DNA of 64,000 nucleotides, from NCBI GenBank assembly GCA_025846845.1, contig JAOYTL010000012.1, positions 1-64,000 on the forward strand, read 5' to 3'. The DNA is from Alloboseaceae bacterium BT-24-1. Its GTDB lineage: Bacteria; Pseudomonadota; Alphaproteobacteria; Rhizobiales; Beijerinckiaceae. Position 1 is the first letter of the stretch. Each line of letters starts with the position of its first letter. A program made the translations under genes and the position numbers. Of this stretch, positions 7,286 through 15,924 are shown piece by piece. Below the pieces are notes generated by a model. That model was not told the DNA's origin, did no database searches, and was given only the letters and a program-made list of their open reading frames with translations.

Positions 7286-8571
7286 GGCGCCACCTCCGCA
7301 GGCTTGCTGAACTTGGCAAGGAGGCGGCGCATGCCGCTGGCGAGGCCGATCAGGAGCGCGCCGCCGACCAGGAAGAACAGCGACTGGTCGAGCAGCGTTC
7401 CGATGGTCTGCCAGAGCAGGATCACGATCGCGATCGCGAACAGCGCCGAGCCGGCGAGGCTGAGCCGACGCACGCCGCCGCCTGCGCCGGCGATGACGAT
7501 GCCGATCGCGATAGCGAGGATCAGCGCGGCAACGACGATCTTGCCGACCATGCTGACCGCGCCGCCGCTCCAGAACAGCACCGGCACCAAAAGTGACATG
7601 AAGAGGGCGAGCGCCAGCGGCCAGGCGAAGCGGCGCTCGCGCGTCAGCAGGCCGAGCCCGACCACCGCCGGCAGCGCCAGCGCATAGGCGAAATAGTTCA
7701 GCCAGAGCGCCGTGCCTGGCTTCGCCTCATTGGGTTCGAGGATGCGGGCGAGCTCGACATTGAGCGTAAGGATCAGCCCGATCAGCCCCCAGGGCAGGCA
7801 GGCGGTGAGCAGGCCCGGCCCGCCGCGGTCGAGCGCAAAGGCTCCGAGCGCGACGAACAGCGCAGAGACCGCCAGCCAATAGGCGAGCAGCCCATAATCG
7901 AAGCGGAAGAAGGCGTGCTGGCCAGGCAAGGTCGCGAACCAGCCGAGCAGCACCAGCACGGCAAGATGATGGACGAGACGGTTGTGGCGGCTCGCGGCAA
8001 GCCAGAGCGCCGGCAGGAACGGAATCCAGAACAGGAGATGGGCGTTCGCCTCGCGCTCGTCCCAGCGGCCGCCGCTCCATGCGGCGATTGCGACGAGTGC
8101 GACGACGAGCGCACCGTTCGAGCGCAACAGGAAGGCGACGATGAGCGCGCCGATGGCGATCAGCAGCGCCCCGCCCGGCCAATCAGTCGGCAGATGGTAC
8201 ATCTGGCCGACGAGCGCGACGCCGGCGGCGAAGATCAGCGTGCCGCAGGTCGCGGCGGCATCGGCGCCGCCGGTCGAGCCGCGGCTTTCCAGCCGGACCG
8301 CGATGCCGAGCGCACCGGCAAGGCCGAGCAGCACCATGGCGAGCTTCACGAGGCGGGGGATTTCCTCCCAGTTCGCCGCGACGAAGGCGGAGACGCTGGA
8401 GGCGATCAGCAATCCGCCGAACAGGCCGAGCAGAGCCGGCAGCTTGAAGCCACCGCCCTCCTGCGCCAGCGAGCGGCGGATGGTCGTCGCGCTCTCGGGG
8501 CTGACCAGCCCCTCCCCCACCCAGCGACCGAGATCGGCTTCAAGCCGTTTACGATAGGAACCCGTCAGCAT
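7282..8571 (-). CDS. DUF2157 multi-pass membrane protein
   Basis: 429 aa. A short cytoplasmic N-terminus (EADLGRWVGEGLVSPESATTI region, typical of DUF2157) precedes roughly a dozen hydrophobic segments from about residue 45 to 415. Only the N-terminal domain family is recognisable; no transport or catalytic motif stands out. It overlaps the GDYXXLXY gene at 7282-7285, so the pair probably forms one envelope system of unknown role. Confidence 0.8.
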   Translation of the reverse strand: MLTGSYRKRLEADLGRWVGEGLVSPESATTIRRSLAQEGGGFKLPALLGLFGGLLIASSVSAFVAANWEEIPRLVKLAMVLLGLAGALGIAVRLESRGSTGGADAAATCGTLIFAAGVALVGQMYHLPTDWPGGALLIAIGALIVAFLLRSNGALVVALVAIAAWSGGRWDEREANAHLLFWIPFLPALWLAASRHNRLVHHLAVLVLLGWFATLPGQHAFFRFDYGLLAYWLAVSALFVALGAFALDRGGPGLLTACLPWGLIGLILTLNVELARILEPNEAKPGTALWLNYFAYALALPAVVGLGLLTRERRFAWPLALALFMSLLVPVLFWSGGAVSMVGKIVVAALILAIAIGIVIAGAGGGVRRLSLAGSALFAIAIVILLWQTIGTLLDQSLFFLVGGALLIGLASGMRRLLAKFSKPAEVAP

Positions 8572-8617
8572 CGCGCCTATTTGGCACGGGCTGACGGGTT
8601 TTGGCGAGACGGCCGCT

Positions 8618-10615
8618 TCAGGCCGCCTTGGCCTTCTTCTTGCGGGCGAGATCGGGCGGCGTCGCCTCTTCTGTCAGGGCTGCGATCACGGCGTCGAGGC
8701 TCATCACGGTCTGGGCCTGGCTGCCGAGGCGGCGCACGGTCACGGTCTTCTCCTCGGCCTCGCGCTTGCCGACGGCGAGGATGACCGGGACCTTGGCCAG
8801 CGAGTGCTCGCGCACCTTGTAGCTGATCTTCTCGTTGCGCAGGTCGGCGCGGGCACGCAGACCTTCAGAGAGCAGCGCCATGGTGACCTCCTCGCCATAG
8901 GCGTCGGCTTCGGAGGTAATCGGGCAGACGACGATCTGCTCGGGCGCCAGCCAGAGCGGGAAATGCCCAGCATGGTGCTCGATCAGGATGCCGACGAAGC
9001 GCTCCAGCGAGCCGCAGATGGCGCGATGGACCATCACCGGCTGCTTCTTCTCGCCGTCCGAGCCGATATAGAAGGCCCCGAAGCGCTCCGGCAGGTTGAA
9101 GTCGACCTGCGTCGTGCCGCATTGCCAGTCGCGGCCGATGGCGTCGCGCAGAACATATTCGAACTTCGGCCCGTAGAAGGCGCCCTCGCCCGGATTGATC
9201 TCGGTCCTGATCCGGTTGCCGGACTGCTTCGCGATCGTCTCCAGCACATTGGTCATGACGTCTTCGGCATGGTCCCAGACCGCGTCGGAGCCGACGCGCT
9301 TCTCCGGCCGCGTCGAGAGCTTGATCACGAGCTCCTCGGTGAAGCCGAAATCCTCGTAGACCGAGAGGATCAGGTCGTTGATCGCCAGGCACTCGGCGGC
9401 GAGCTGCTCTTCCGTGCAGAAGACATGCGCGTCGTCCTGGGTGAAGCCGCGCACCCGCATCAGCCCGTGCAGCGCGCCCGACGGCTCGTAGCGGTGGACA
9501 TTGCCGAACTCGGCCAGCCGGATCGGCAGGTCGCGATAGCTCTTCAGCCCGTGCTTGAAGATCTGGACATGGCCCGGGCAGTTCATCGGCTTCAGCGCGA
9601 AGACCTTCTGGTCGCGCGTCGGATCGTTCGGATTCTCGAAGGCCGAGGCCGACTTCACCGCGAACATGTTGTCCTGGTACCAGCCCCAGTGGCCCGAGGT
9701 CTCCCAGAGCGACTTGTCGAGCACCTGCGGGGCGTTGACCTCCTCATAATCGGCGGCGAGCCGCCGGCGCATATAGGTCAGCACCTCCTGGAACAGCCGC
9801 CAGCCCTTGGAGTGCCAGAAGACGACGCCCGGCCCCTCCTCCTGGAAGTGGAACAGGTCCATCTCGCGGCCGATCCGACGATGGTCGCGCTTCTCGGCCT
9901 CCTCGATCTGCTTGAGATGGGCGTCGAGCTCCTCCTGCCGGGCGAAGGCGGTGCCGTAGATGCGCGTCAGCATCGGGTTCTTGCTGTCGCCGCGCCAATA
10001 GGCCCCGGCCACCTTCATCAGCTTGAAGGCGTTGCCGACCTTGCCGACCGAAGTCATGTGCGGGCCGCGGCAGAGGTCGATCCAGTCGCCCTGCGCATAC
10101 ATCTTGAGCGTCTGGTCTTCCGGGATCGCGTCGACCAGCTCGACCTTGAAGGCCTCGCCCTTGTCCCTGAAGAACGCCTTGGCCTTGTCGCGGCTCCAGA
10201 TCTCCTTGGTGAAGGGTTTGTCGCGCGCGATGATCTCGCGCATTTTCTTCTCGATCGGCGCGAAATCCTCCGGCGAGAACGGCTCGTTGCGGAAGAAATC
10301 GTAGAAGAAGCCGTTCTCGATGACCGGGCCGATCGTCACCTGCGTGCCGGGATAGAGTTCCTGCACCGCTTCGGCGAGGACGTGGGCGCAGTCGTGCCGG
10401 ATCAGCTCCAGCGCGCGCGGATCCTCGCGGTTGAGGAACTCGACCTTCGCGTCGGCGGTGATCGGATCGGCGAGGTCGACGACGGTACCGTCGAGCGCCA
10501 TCGCGACCGTGCGCTTCAGGAGCGAGGGGGAAATGCCGCCGGCGAGTTCCTTGCCGGTGATGCCGGACGGGAATTCGCGCTTCGCGCCGTCGGGAAATGT
10601 CAGGGAGATCGTCAT
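8618..10615 (-). CDS. Threonyl-tRNA synthetase
   Basis: 665 aa from the ATG at 10615 (MTISLTFPDG), a normal length. An upstream in-frame ATG would add 96 non-homologous residues and is rejected; GAGCAGGAGCC precedes 10615 as ribosome-binding site. Order: TGS domain (about 1-60), second additional/editing domain with HDCAHVLAEA, class II core with the zinc Cys in KPMNCPGH and motif 2 in NVHRYEPSGALHGLMRVRGF, then the anticodon-binding domain ending in a Lys/Ala-rich tail. The leader contains a hairpin resembling the anticodon arm of tRNA-Thr, suggesting translational autoregulation. Confidence 0.97.
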   Translation of the reverse strand: MTISLTFPDGAKREFPSGITGKELAGGISPSLLKRTVAMALDGTVVDLADPITADAKVEFLNREDPRALELIRHDCAHVLAEAVQELYPGTQVTIGPVIENGFFYDFFRNEPFSPEDFAPIEKKMREIIARDKPFTKEIWSRDKAKAFFRDKGEAFKVELVDAIPEDQTLKMYAQGDWIDLCRGPHMTSVGKVGNAFKLMKVAGAYWRGDSKNPMLTRIYGTAFARQEELDAHLKQIEEAEKRDHRRIGREMDLFHFQEEGPGVVFWHSKGWRLFQEVLTYMRRRLAADYEEVNAPQVLDKSLWETSGHWGWYQDNMFAVKSASAFENPNDPTRDQKVFALKPMNCPGHVQIFKHGLKSYRDLPIRLAEFGNVHRYEPSGALHGLMRVRGFTQDDAHVFCTEEQLAAECLAINDLILSVYEDFGFTEELVIKLSTRPEKRVGSDAVWDHAEDVMTNVLETIAKQSGNRIRTEINPGEGAFYGPKFEYVLRDAIGRDWQCGTTQVDFNLPERFGAFYIGSDGEKKQPVMVHRAICGSLERFVGILIEHHAGHFPLWLAPEQIVVCPITSEADAYGEEVTMALLSEGLRARADLRNEKISYKVREHSLAKVPVILAVGKREAEEKTVTVRRLGSQAQTVMSLDAVIAALTEEATPPDLARKKKAKAA

Positions 10616-10634
10616 CGATCGGCTCCTGCTCACT

Positions 10635-10651
10635 CGGGGATACAAGCCCCG
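10635..10651 (-). promoter_or_regulatory. tRNA-Thr anticodon-arm mimic in the thrS leader
   Basis: On the minus strand 10651-10635 reads CGGGG-CTTGTAT-CCCCG, a perfect 5-bp stem with a 7-nt loop. Treated as an anticodon loop it has C32, U33, anticodon UGU, A37 and U38. UGU is a threonine anticodon, and G35 and U36 are the ThrRS identity bases known from E. coli. The hairpin ends 19 nt before the thrS ATG, next to the ribosome-binding site. E. coli thrS is repressed by ThrRS binding such a leader hairpin; the same role here is inferred. Confidence 0.55.
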
Positions 10652-10661
10652 TAAGCCAAGG

Positions 10662-10702
10662 CCGGCTGCATGAATGAGCGGGGCGACACGGCCTGCAGCC
10701 GG
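10662..10702 (-). promoter_or_regulatory. Second leader hairpin upstream of thrS
   Basis: CCGGCTGCA at 10662-10670 pairs perfectly with TGCAGCCGG at 10694-10702 across a 23-nt interior. It lies upstream of the anticodon-like hairpin. It may be the second arm of a two-domain operator, as in E. coli thrS, or simply a stem in the 5' untranslated region. Confidence 0.35.
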
Positions 10703-10860
10703 TTCGGCGCGCGCGCCGGCTCCGCCTATACGAGCCGGGCGAGACAGGCAATCGCGGAATGACCCTGCCGTCGAAGCTGTCCGTTTCGTCATGTTCCGGT
10801 CAGGCGATGGCAACGCCGAGGTCTCCAGCATCAGGGCCCCGCCATCTGGAGCCCTCGACC

Positions 10861-11100
10861 ATGCATCGCAGCCTCGCCTTGACCCTGGCCCTCTCGCTCG
10901 CACCTGCCGCAGTCTTCGCCCAGGCGCCGGAACGCGCCGCGGTGCGCAAGGCCTGCGCTGCCGACTTCCAGAAGAACTGCGCCGGCGTCCAGCCCGGCGG
11001 CGGACGCCTCGCCGCCTGCTTCAAGGAAAAGCAGGCCTCCTTCTCCGCGGATTGCCTGGCAACGATGCAGATCGCCAGGACTCAGCGCCGCGCCAACTGA
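10861..11100 (+). CDS. Secreted small cysteine-rich repeat protein
   Basis: 79 aa from the ATG at 10861, chosen because it begins a clean signal peptide (MHRSLALTLALSLAPAAVFA). The mature part holds one cysteine-rich repeat of the GLG1/FGFR type: CAADFQKNCAGVQPGGGRL, then CFKEKQASFSADC. Four Cys would form two disulphides in the periplasm. Function unknown. It is divergent from thrS, and its last 19 bp overlap the 3' end of yidD on the other strand. Confidence 0.75.
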   Translation: MHRSLALTLALSLAPAAVFAQAPERAAVRKACAADFQKNCAGVQPGGGRLAACFKEKQASFSADCLATMQIARTQRRAN

Positions 11101-11495
11101 TCGCTCTCGCCGACAGCTTCCACCGGCGGCGCGTTGACCCCACGCCAGCGGCCATACGCCCACGGTCTGTACCAGGCGCCTTGCGGCGGCAGTTCCTCGC
11201 AGACCAGGTCGATGCCGGAGGTGCCAAGCGGCGTACAGCGGCAGATGCGGGAAAAACCGACCCAGCCACCCGCCCAGAGCCCATGCCGCTGGATCGCCTC
11301 ATCGGTGTATTCCGAACAGGACGGCCAGTGCCGGCACTGCCGGCCGATCAGCAGGGAGAGGCTGAGCTGGTAACCGCGGATCAGGAGGTGGGCGCCCCGG
11401 CGCGGAGCAAGCGCAAAACTGCGCCGCCAAGAAAGGCTTTTTTCAGCATGTTTAGGCAAGTATGACTCGGCTGAACCCTGCCGACTCCCTGCCAC
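11082..11495 (-). CDS. Membrane protein insertion efficiency factor YidD
   Basis: Up to 137 aa with the YidD signature region LIRGYQLSLSLLIGRQCRHW, PSCSEYTDEAI and SRICRC. The family is a small inner-membrane-associated protein that assists YidC insertion. The first ~35 residues before the conserved part are not typical, so a TTG/GTG start nearer 11450 is possible. It is convergent with the Cys-rich gene and its 5' end faces the PAP2 gene. The rnpA/yidC genes it often accompanies are not in the window. Confidence 0.9.
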   Translation of the reverse strand: MAGSRQGSAESYLPKHAEKSLSWRRSFALAPRRGAHLLIRGYQLSLSLLIGRQCRHWPSCSEYTDEAIQRHGLWAGGWVGFSRICRCTPLGTSGIDLVCEELPPQGAWYRPWAYGRWRGVNAPPVEAVGESDQLARR

Positions 11496-11542
11496 CGACC
11501 TTCCATCGCACTGCTTCGATCCCGCCTTCCCAGATTCTGGTC

Positions 11543-12268
11543 ATGATGCGCGCACGTTTCCTTGCCTCCGCCCCCGCCCTCTGCGGACTGCTGCTCGCCC
11601 TGGCCACGCCGGCGGCGGCGCAGCAGAGAGCTTATCTGATCTGGCTCGACGCCGCCAAAATCGACGTCGCCAAGGTGATGGGTCTGCCACCGGCCCAGAA
11701 CTCGCCGGAGCACCGCGCCGAGTTCGAGAAGGTCCTCGCCATCTCCTCGGCGCGCACGCCCGAGCGCGAGAAACAGGCGATTGCCGACCAGTACCAGACG
11801 CTCAATGCGTTCCTGAACGGCATAGACCATGCCTATGTCGAGGGCACTCATCGCGAGACGCGGCTTCTGATGCGCGAGGCGCAGGTCGAGCTCGCCATCC
11901 TCCTGAAGAGCGTCAATCGCCTGACCAGCCGCATCCGTCCGTTCCAGATGTGGAACAAGGTCAGGGTCAAGCCCTGCCCTGGCGGTCGGCCGGAAGGCAC
12001 CTCCTTCCCCTCGGCGCACGCCGCGACGGCAGCGCTCTATGCCACCTTGCTGTCCGAAACGGTTCCAGAGCTCGCCAACAAGTTCGAAGAGCGGGTCAAG
12101 AGCTATGACGAGAGCCGTCTCGTCTGCGGCTTCCACTACCCGACGGATCTGGAGGCCGGCGACAAGATCGGCCGCGTCGTCGCCAAGGCGCTGCTTGCCG
12201 ACAAGACCTTCAGAGTCCGCTTCGACGACACACGGGTCGAAACCCGGCAGGCCTTCGGGCTGAAATAG
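11543..12268 (+). CDS. Periplasmic PAP2-superfamily acid phosphatase
   Basis: 241 aa from the MM pair at 11543, chosen because a signal peptide follows at once (ASAPALCGLLLALATPAAAQ). The three PAP2/class A acid phosphatase motifs are present: KPCPGGRP, PSAHA, and SRLVCGFHYPTD with the nucleophile-activating His and Asp. It should hydrolyse phosphomonoesters in the periplasm. It starts close to divergent yidD and is convergent, 3 bp apart, with the Fe-S scaffold gene. An upstream ATG at 11462 would place residues before the signal peptide. Confidence 0.88.
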   Translation: MMRARFLASAPALCGLLLALATPAAAQQRAYLIWLDAAKIDVAKVMGLPPAQNSPEHRAEFEKVLAISSARTPEREKQAIADQYQTLNAFLNGIDHAYVEGTHRETRLLMREAQVELAILLKSVNRLTSRIRPFQMWNKVRVKPCPGGRPEGTSFPSAHAATAALYATLLSETVPELANKFEERVKSYDESRLVCGFHYPTDLEAGDKIGRVVAKALLADKTFRVRFDDTRVETRQAFGLK

Positions 12269-12271
12269 CGC

Positions 12272-12721
12272 TCAACCCGCGACCGTCTCGCCCCGCTTCG
12301 CCTCGATCTGGCCGATCGCATCGACGACCGCGTCGAAGGTCAGCATGGTCGAGGCGTGGCGCGCCTTGAAGTCGCGGACCGGTACGAGGACGGAGAGATC
12401 GGCCCATTTGCCGCCGGGCGGCTCGGCCCCCTCCTTCAGGATCGCGCGAGCCTGCTCACGAATCTCGCGCAGCTCCGTGGCCGTCGAGCCGACGACATGG
12501 CGCGCCATGATCGAGGACGAGGCCTGGCCGAGCGCGCAGGCACGGACGTCGTGGCCGAAGCCGGTCACGACGTCGGCATCCATGGTGAGGTCGATGGTCA
12601 CCGTCGAACCGCACAGGCGCGAATGGGCGGTCGCCGTCGCGTCGGGCGCCGGCAGGCGCTCGAGCAGCGGGATGTTTCCTGCCAATTCCAGGATTCGCTT
12701 GTTGTAGACGTCGTTCAGCAT
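12272..12721 (-). CDS. Iron-sulfur cluster assembly scaffold protein (IscU/NifU-N type)
   Basis: 149 aa from the ATG at 12721 (MLNDVYNKRILELAG); a longer upstream frame adds non-homologous sequence. The NifU-N fold is indicated by NKRILELAG near the start, the first Cys in SRLCGSTV, and the second in VRACALGQASSSIMARH. The third ligand Cys of classical IscU is not obvious in the C-terminal part, where KARHASTMLTFDAV sits. It may be a SufU-like or atypical scaffold. It is divergent from folE. Confidence 0.8.
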   Translation of the reverse strand: MLNDVYNKRILELAGNIPLLERLPAPDATATAHSRLCGSTVTIDLTMDADVVTGFGHDVRACALGQASSSIMARHVVGSTATELREIREQARAILKEGAEPPGGKWADLSVLVPVRDFKARHASTMLTFDAVVDAIGQIEAKRGETVAG

Positions 12722-12776
12722 GGGTTGTCCCGGCCGGGTCTGGAGTTGCCGGCTTTCGCAACCAATATAGAGTGCC

Positions 12777-12801
12777 GGCTCGCTCTTAGGGAGAGCGAGC
12801 C
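12777..12801. promoter_or_regulatory. Perfect hairpin in the iscU-like/folE divergent region
   Basis: GGCTCGCTCT (12777-12786) and AGAGCGAGCC (12792-12801) form a perfect 10-bp stem with loop TAGGG. There is no T-run on either side, so it is not a standard terminator. It could be an operator or a leader stem of folE. Confidence 0.35.
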
Positions 12802-12875
12802 ATCGCTGGACGAGCGGGCGAACTTGTCTGACCTGCCGGTCGTGAGGCCGGCGAAACCGAAACGGGAGGCTCCAC

Positions 12876-13517
12876 ATGGACAATGTGGTTAAGTCCTTGT
12901 CCGTAGAGCGGGCGCGCAGCCCCTCCGCAGACAAGTTCATCATCACCCAACCGACGCAAGTCGAGGCCGAGGAGGCCGTGCGTACGCTGATCCGCTGGGC
13001 CGGCGACGATCCGTCGCGGGAGGGGCTGCTCGACACGCCGCAGCGCGTCGCCAAGGCCTATCGCGAATTCTACAGAGGCTACCGCGAGGACGCGGACGAC
13101 ATGCTCGAGCGCGTCTTCGAGGAGGTCGACGGCTACAAGGACATGGTCCTCGTCCGCGACATCCCGTTCTATTCGCATTGCGAGCACCACATGGTGCCCT
13201 TCGTCGGCAAGGTCCATATCGGCTACTATCCCAGCGGCGGCGTGGTCGGCCTGTCGAAGCTCGCCCGCGTCGTCGATGTCTATGCGCGCCGGCTGCAGAC
13301 GCAGGAGACGATGACGGCGCAGATCGCCAAGGCGATCGAACGGACGCTGAAGCCCGGGGGCGTCGCCGTCCTGGTCGAGGCCGAGCATATGTGCATGTCG
13401 ATGCGCGGCGTGCAGAAGCAGGGCTCGTCGACGATGACGACGCAGTACACCGGCCGCTTCCGCGATCCCGCCGAGCAGGTGCGCTTCTTCACCATGGTGA
13501 AGTCGCCGGGGCTGTAA
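12876..13517 (+). CDS. GTP cyclohydrolase I
   Basis: 213 aa. Converts GTP to 7,8-dihydroneopterin triphosphate, the first step of folate synthesis. Zinc and catalytic residues are in FYSHCEHHMVPF and in EHMCMSMRGVQKQGS; PSGGVVGLSKLARVVDVYA and TQYTGRF are family hallmarks. GGGAGG 7 nt upstream supports the ATG at 12876. Dispersed repeat family 2 separates it from hisI. Confidence 0.96.
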   Translation: MDNVVKSLSVERARSPSADKFIITQPTQVEAEEAVRTLIRWAGDDPSREGLLDTPQRVAKAYREFYRGYREDADDMLERVFEEVDGYKDMVLVRDIPFYSHCEHHMVPFVGKVHIGYYPSGGVVGLSKLARVVDVYARRLQTQETMTAQIAKAIERTLKPGGVAVLVEAEHMCMSMRGVQKQGSSTMTTQYTGRFRDPAEQVRFFTMVKSPGL

Positions 13518-13540
13518 GCGCGGTAACAATGGAAAAGGCG

Positions 13541-13647
13541 CGTCATGCTCGGGCTTGACCCGAGCATCTCAGGCCGGAGGGGCTCCAGTCGGCGCCTACT
13601 GGTCCTGAGATTCTCGGGTCTACGCTTCGCTGCGCCCGAGAATGACG
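13541..13647. repeat. Family-2 dispersed repeat, copy 1
   Basis: About 107 bp bounded by CGTCAT and ATGACG. Internal palindromes are ATGCTCGGG/CCCGAGCAT at the left and ATTCTCGGG/CCCGAGAAT at the right. A closely similar copy lies inverted at 36196-36303 and a diverged copy at 18453-18545. Intergenic between folE and hisI. Confidence 0.75.
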
Positions 13648-13710
13648 GAGAGGCGATGACGGCGCGCTTTGCGCGTCCTATATGCGAGGCGCTACCCTCA
13701 GGATCCTCAC

Positions 13711-14112
13711 ATGACCGCCTTCCCCACCCTCTCCAGCAAGGCCGAGATCGAGGAAGGCGCGGTACTCGCGCCGACATTCGACCGCGACGGCCTCGTCACC
13801 TGCGTCACCACCGATGCCGCGACCGGCGAGGTGCTGATGGTGGCGCATATGAACGCCGAATCGCTGCGCCTCAGCATCGAGACCGGTGAGGCCTGGTACT
13901 GGTCGCGCTCGCGCCAGGCGCTCTGGCGCAAGGGCGAGACCTCCGGCCAGCTCCAGAGCATCGCCGAGATGCGGGTCGACTGCGATCAGGACGCGATCTG
14001 GATCAAGGTCAATGTCGGCGGCGATGGCGGCTGCTGCCATACGGGCCGTCACAGCTGCTTCTATCGGATTAAGCCTGTCGGAGTGGCCGCCGATGGGCCA
14101 CTGGCCTTCTGA
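13711..14112 (+). CDS. Phosphoribosyl-AMP cyclohydrolase
   Basis: 133 aa from the ATG at 13711 (MTAFPTLSSKAEIEEG), preceded by AGGA. Third step of histidine biosynthesis. The family core is VLMVAHMNAESLRLSIETGE and AWYWSRSRQALWRKGETSG; magnesium/zinc ligands are in RVDCDQDA and in GGCCHTGRHSCFYR. HisE is not fused, and no other his gene is in the window. Confidence 0.96.
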   Translation: MTAFPTLSSKAEIEEGAVLAPTFDRDGLVTCVTTDAATGEVLMVAHMNAESLRLSIETGEAWYWSRSRQALWRKGETSGQLQSIAEMRVDCDQDAIWIKVNVGGDGGCCHTGRHSCFYRIKPVGVAADGPLAF

Positions 14113-14261
14113 ACCGGGACTGCCTGCTTCGTTGGCAATCCTTTCACCAAGCTTTCATGTTTCCTTCAAAAGCAACTGATAGCCGCCTAGGGTCCCGGCG
14201 CCGTTCACCTTTCGCTCATCGGCTGGCGCGATCCTGATTCTCCCGCGGAGGGATCGCGCCG

Positions 14262-15278
14262 ATGATGCTGGAGAACATCGCTAGACGGGCTTTCGGATTG
14301 GGCGGCGGCGGAGCTGCGATGAACGACCTCGTTTCCGAAACCGCCCCGCGCTTCAGCCGGCCGAGGATCGGCTTGGCACTTGGCGGCGGTGCTGCGCGCG
14401 GCTGGGCGCATATCGGCGTCCTCGATGTCCTGACCGAGGCAGGCTACGCGCCTGAGGTGATCGCCGGCACGTCGATCGGCGCGGTTGTCGGCGGCTGCTA
14501 CGCCGCCGGCAAGATGGAGCCGCTGCGCGAGTTCGCCCTCGGCCTGACCAAGCGCCGCGTCGTCGGCCTGATGGATTTCCATCTCGGCGGCGCCGGGCTG
14601 ATTTCCGGCGGCCGTCTGAAGCGCCTGCTCGAACGCGACCTCGCCGGGCTGCAGATCAGCGAGCTGAAGCAAACCTATGCCGCGGTCGCCACCGAGCTCG
14701 GCACCGGCCACGAAATCTGGCTGACCCGCGGCTCGCTGGTCGACGCTCTGCGCGCCTCCTATGCGCTGCCCGGCGTATTCGACCCGGTGAAGCTGGGCGG
14801 CCGCTGGCTGATGGACGGGGCGCTGGTCAATCCGGTGCCGGTCACGGTGGCCCGCGCGCTCGGCGCCGACGTCGTGCTCTGCGTCAACCTCAACAGCGAC
14901 ATGACCGGCCGCGGCACGGTGATCCAGTCCTATGGCGCCGATGCGGACCCGGAGCCCGCGCACGAGCAGCGCCCGGCCGTCGGCTGGTTCGGCGGTATGC
15001 GCGAGCGCATGCGCGGCATCGTCGGCAAGGCCAACAACGACCAGCCGGGGCTCGCCGGCGTGATGGTCGATGCCTTCAACATCACCCAGGACCGGATCTC
15101 GCGCTCGCGCCTCGCGGGCGATCCGCCCGATGTGATGATCGGCCCCAAGCTCGGCCGCGTCGGCCTGTTCGACTTCCACCGCGCCGACGAGGCGATCGCG
15201 CTCGGCCGGCAAGCCGCCGAACGTGCGCTCGACGAGATCGGCGCGATCGTCGCCGCCAACCACCTGCCGCTGAACTAG
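14262..15278 (+). CDS. Patatin-like phospholipase family protein
   Basis: 338 aa. The Ser-Asp dyad family is clear: oxyanion loop LALGGGAARGWAHIG, nucleophile elbow GTSIG, and DGALVNPVP carrying the catalytic Asp. No signal peptide is evident, so it should be a cytoplasmic or membrane-associated acyl hydrolase of the RssA/NTE type. GGAGGG upstream supports 14262; the ATG at 14319 (MNDLVSETAP) is an alternative. Convergent with the CBS-domain gene. Confidence 0.9.
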   Translation: MMLENIARRAFGLGGGGAAMNDLVSETAPRFSRPRIGLALGGGAARGWAHIGVLDVLTEAGYAPEVIAGTSIGAVVGGCYAAGKMEPLREFALGLTKRRVVGLMDFHLGGAGLISGGRLKRLLERDLAGLQISELKQTYAAVATELGTGHEIWLTRGSLVDALRASYALPGVFDPVKLGGRWLMDGALVNPVPVTVARALGADVVLCVNLNSDMTGRGTVIQSYGADADPEPAHEQRPAVGWFGGMRERMRGIVGKANNDQPGLAGVMVDAFNITQDRISRSRLAGDPPDVMIGPKLGRVGLFDFHRADEAIALGRQAAERALDEIGAIVAANHLPLN

Positions 15279-15301
15279 GCGACAGGTCGCAGGTCCGCGC
15301 C

Positions 15302-15733
15302 TCAGGCCATCGCGATATAGTCGCGCATCGCCCGGCTTTCGGCCTCGATCTCGGCGACGCGATGCTTGACGACGTCGCCGATCGAGACGATGCCCGCGAT
15401 GCGGCCGCCATCCACCACCGGCACATGCCGGAAGCGGCCCGAGGTCATGATTTCCATCAGTTCGTCGACGCTGGTGTCGGACCTGCAGGTCACGACCTTG
15501 GCGGTCATCGCCCGCGACACCGGCGTCTCCAGCGCTGCGGCGCCGTCCGTGCCCAGGGCCTTGATGATGTCACGCTCGGACAGGATGCCGAGCAGGCCGC
15601 CATCCGCGCCGGTCACGACGACGGCACCGATCCGCTTCTCGGCCAGGGTCCGCGTCGCCTCGCCAAGCGTCCGGTGCGGCTGTACGGAAACGACGTCTCC
15701 GCCCTTGTTGCCGAGAATATGAGCGACGTTCAT
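15302..15733 (-). CDS. Tandem CBS-domain protein
   Basis: 143 aa from the ATG at 15733, which has GGAGGAG 7 nt upstream. Two CBS motifs cover nearly the whole protein (about 10-60 and 75-130; GLLGILSERDIIKAL and RIAGIVSIGDVVKHR). Such stand-alone proteins bind adenine nucleotides and act as energy-status sensors; the partner cannot be read from the context. Confidence 0.88.
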   Translation of the reverse strand: MNVAHILGNKGGDVVSVQPHRTLGEATRTLAEKRIGAVVVTGADGGLLGILSERDIIKALGTDGAAALETPVSRAMTAKVVTCRSDTSVDELMEIMTSGRFRHVPVVDGGRIAGIVSIGDVVKHRVAEIEAESRAMRDYIAMA

Positions 15734-15924
15734 CGACTTCTCCTCCGACGGTAGCGGCGCCGTTGGCCGGCGCACGTTTATGAGTTGCGACGAGAGCAGC
15801 ACCGGGGGCCAACGGACTATTTCGTCCGCGGCGCGACGCCACGCTGGACTTAAGTCCAATGTGAGCGAAGTCTGAGGCGACGGCAAGGCGATTGCGGGCT
15901 GAAGTCTGCTCGCTCCGGTTGCGG

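Noticed and set aside
8804..10654. 616-codon plus-strand frame antisense to thrS
   Set aside because: thrS matches a known family end to end; the antisense translation is Leu/Asp/Arg-biased nonsense typical of such shadows.
10616..10758. T-box upstream of thrS
   Set aside because: No T-box bulge motif and no antiterminator/terminator pair; the hairpin with a threonine anticodon loop fits an E. coli-type translational operator better.
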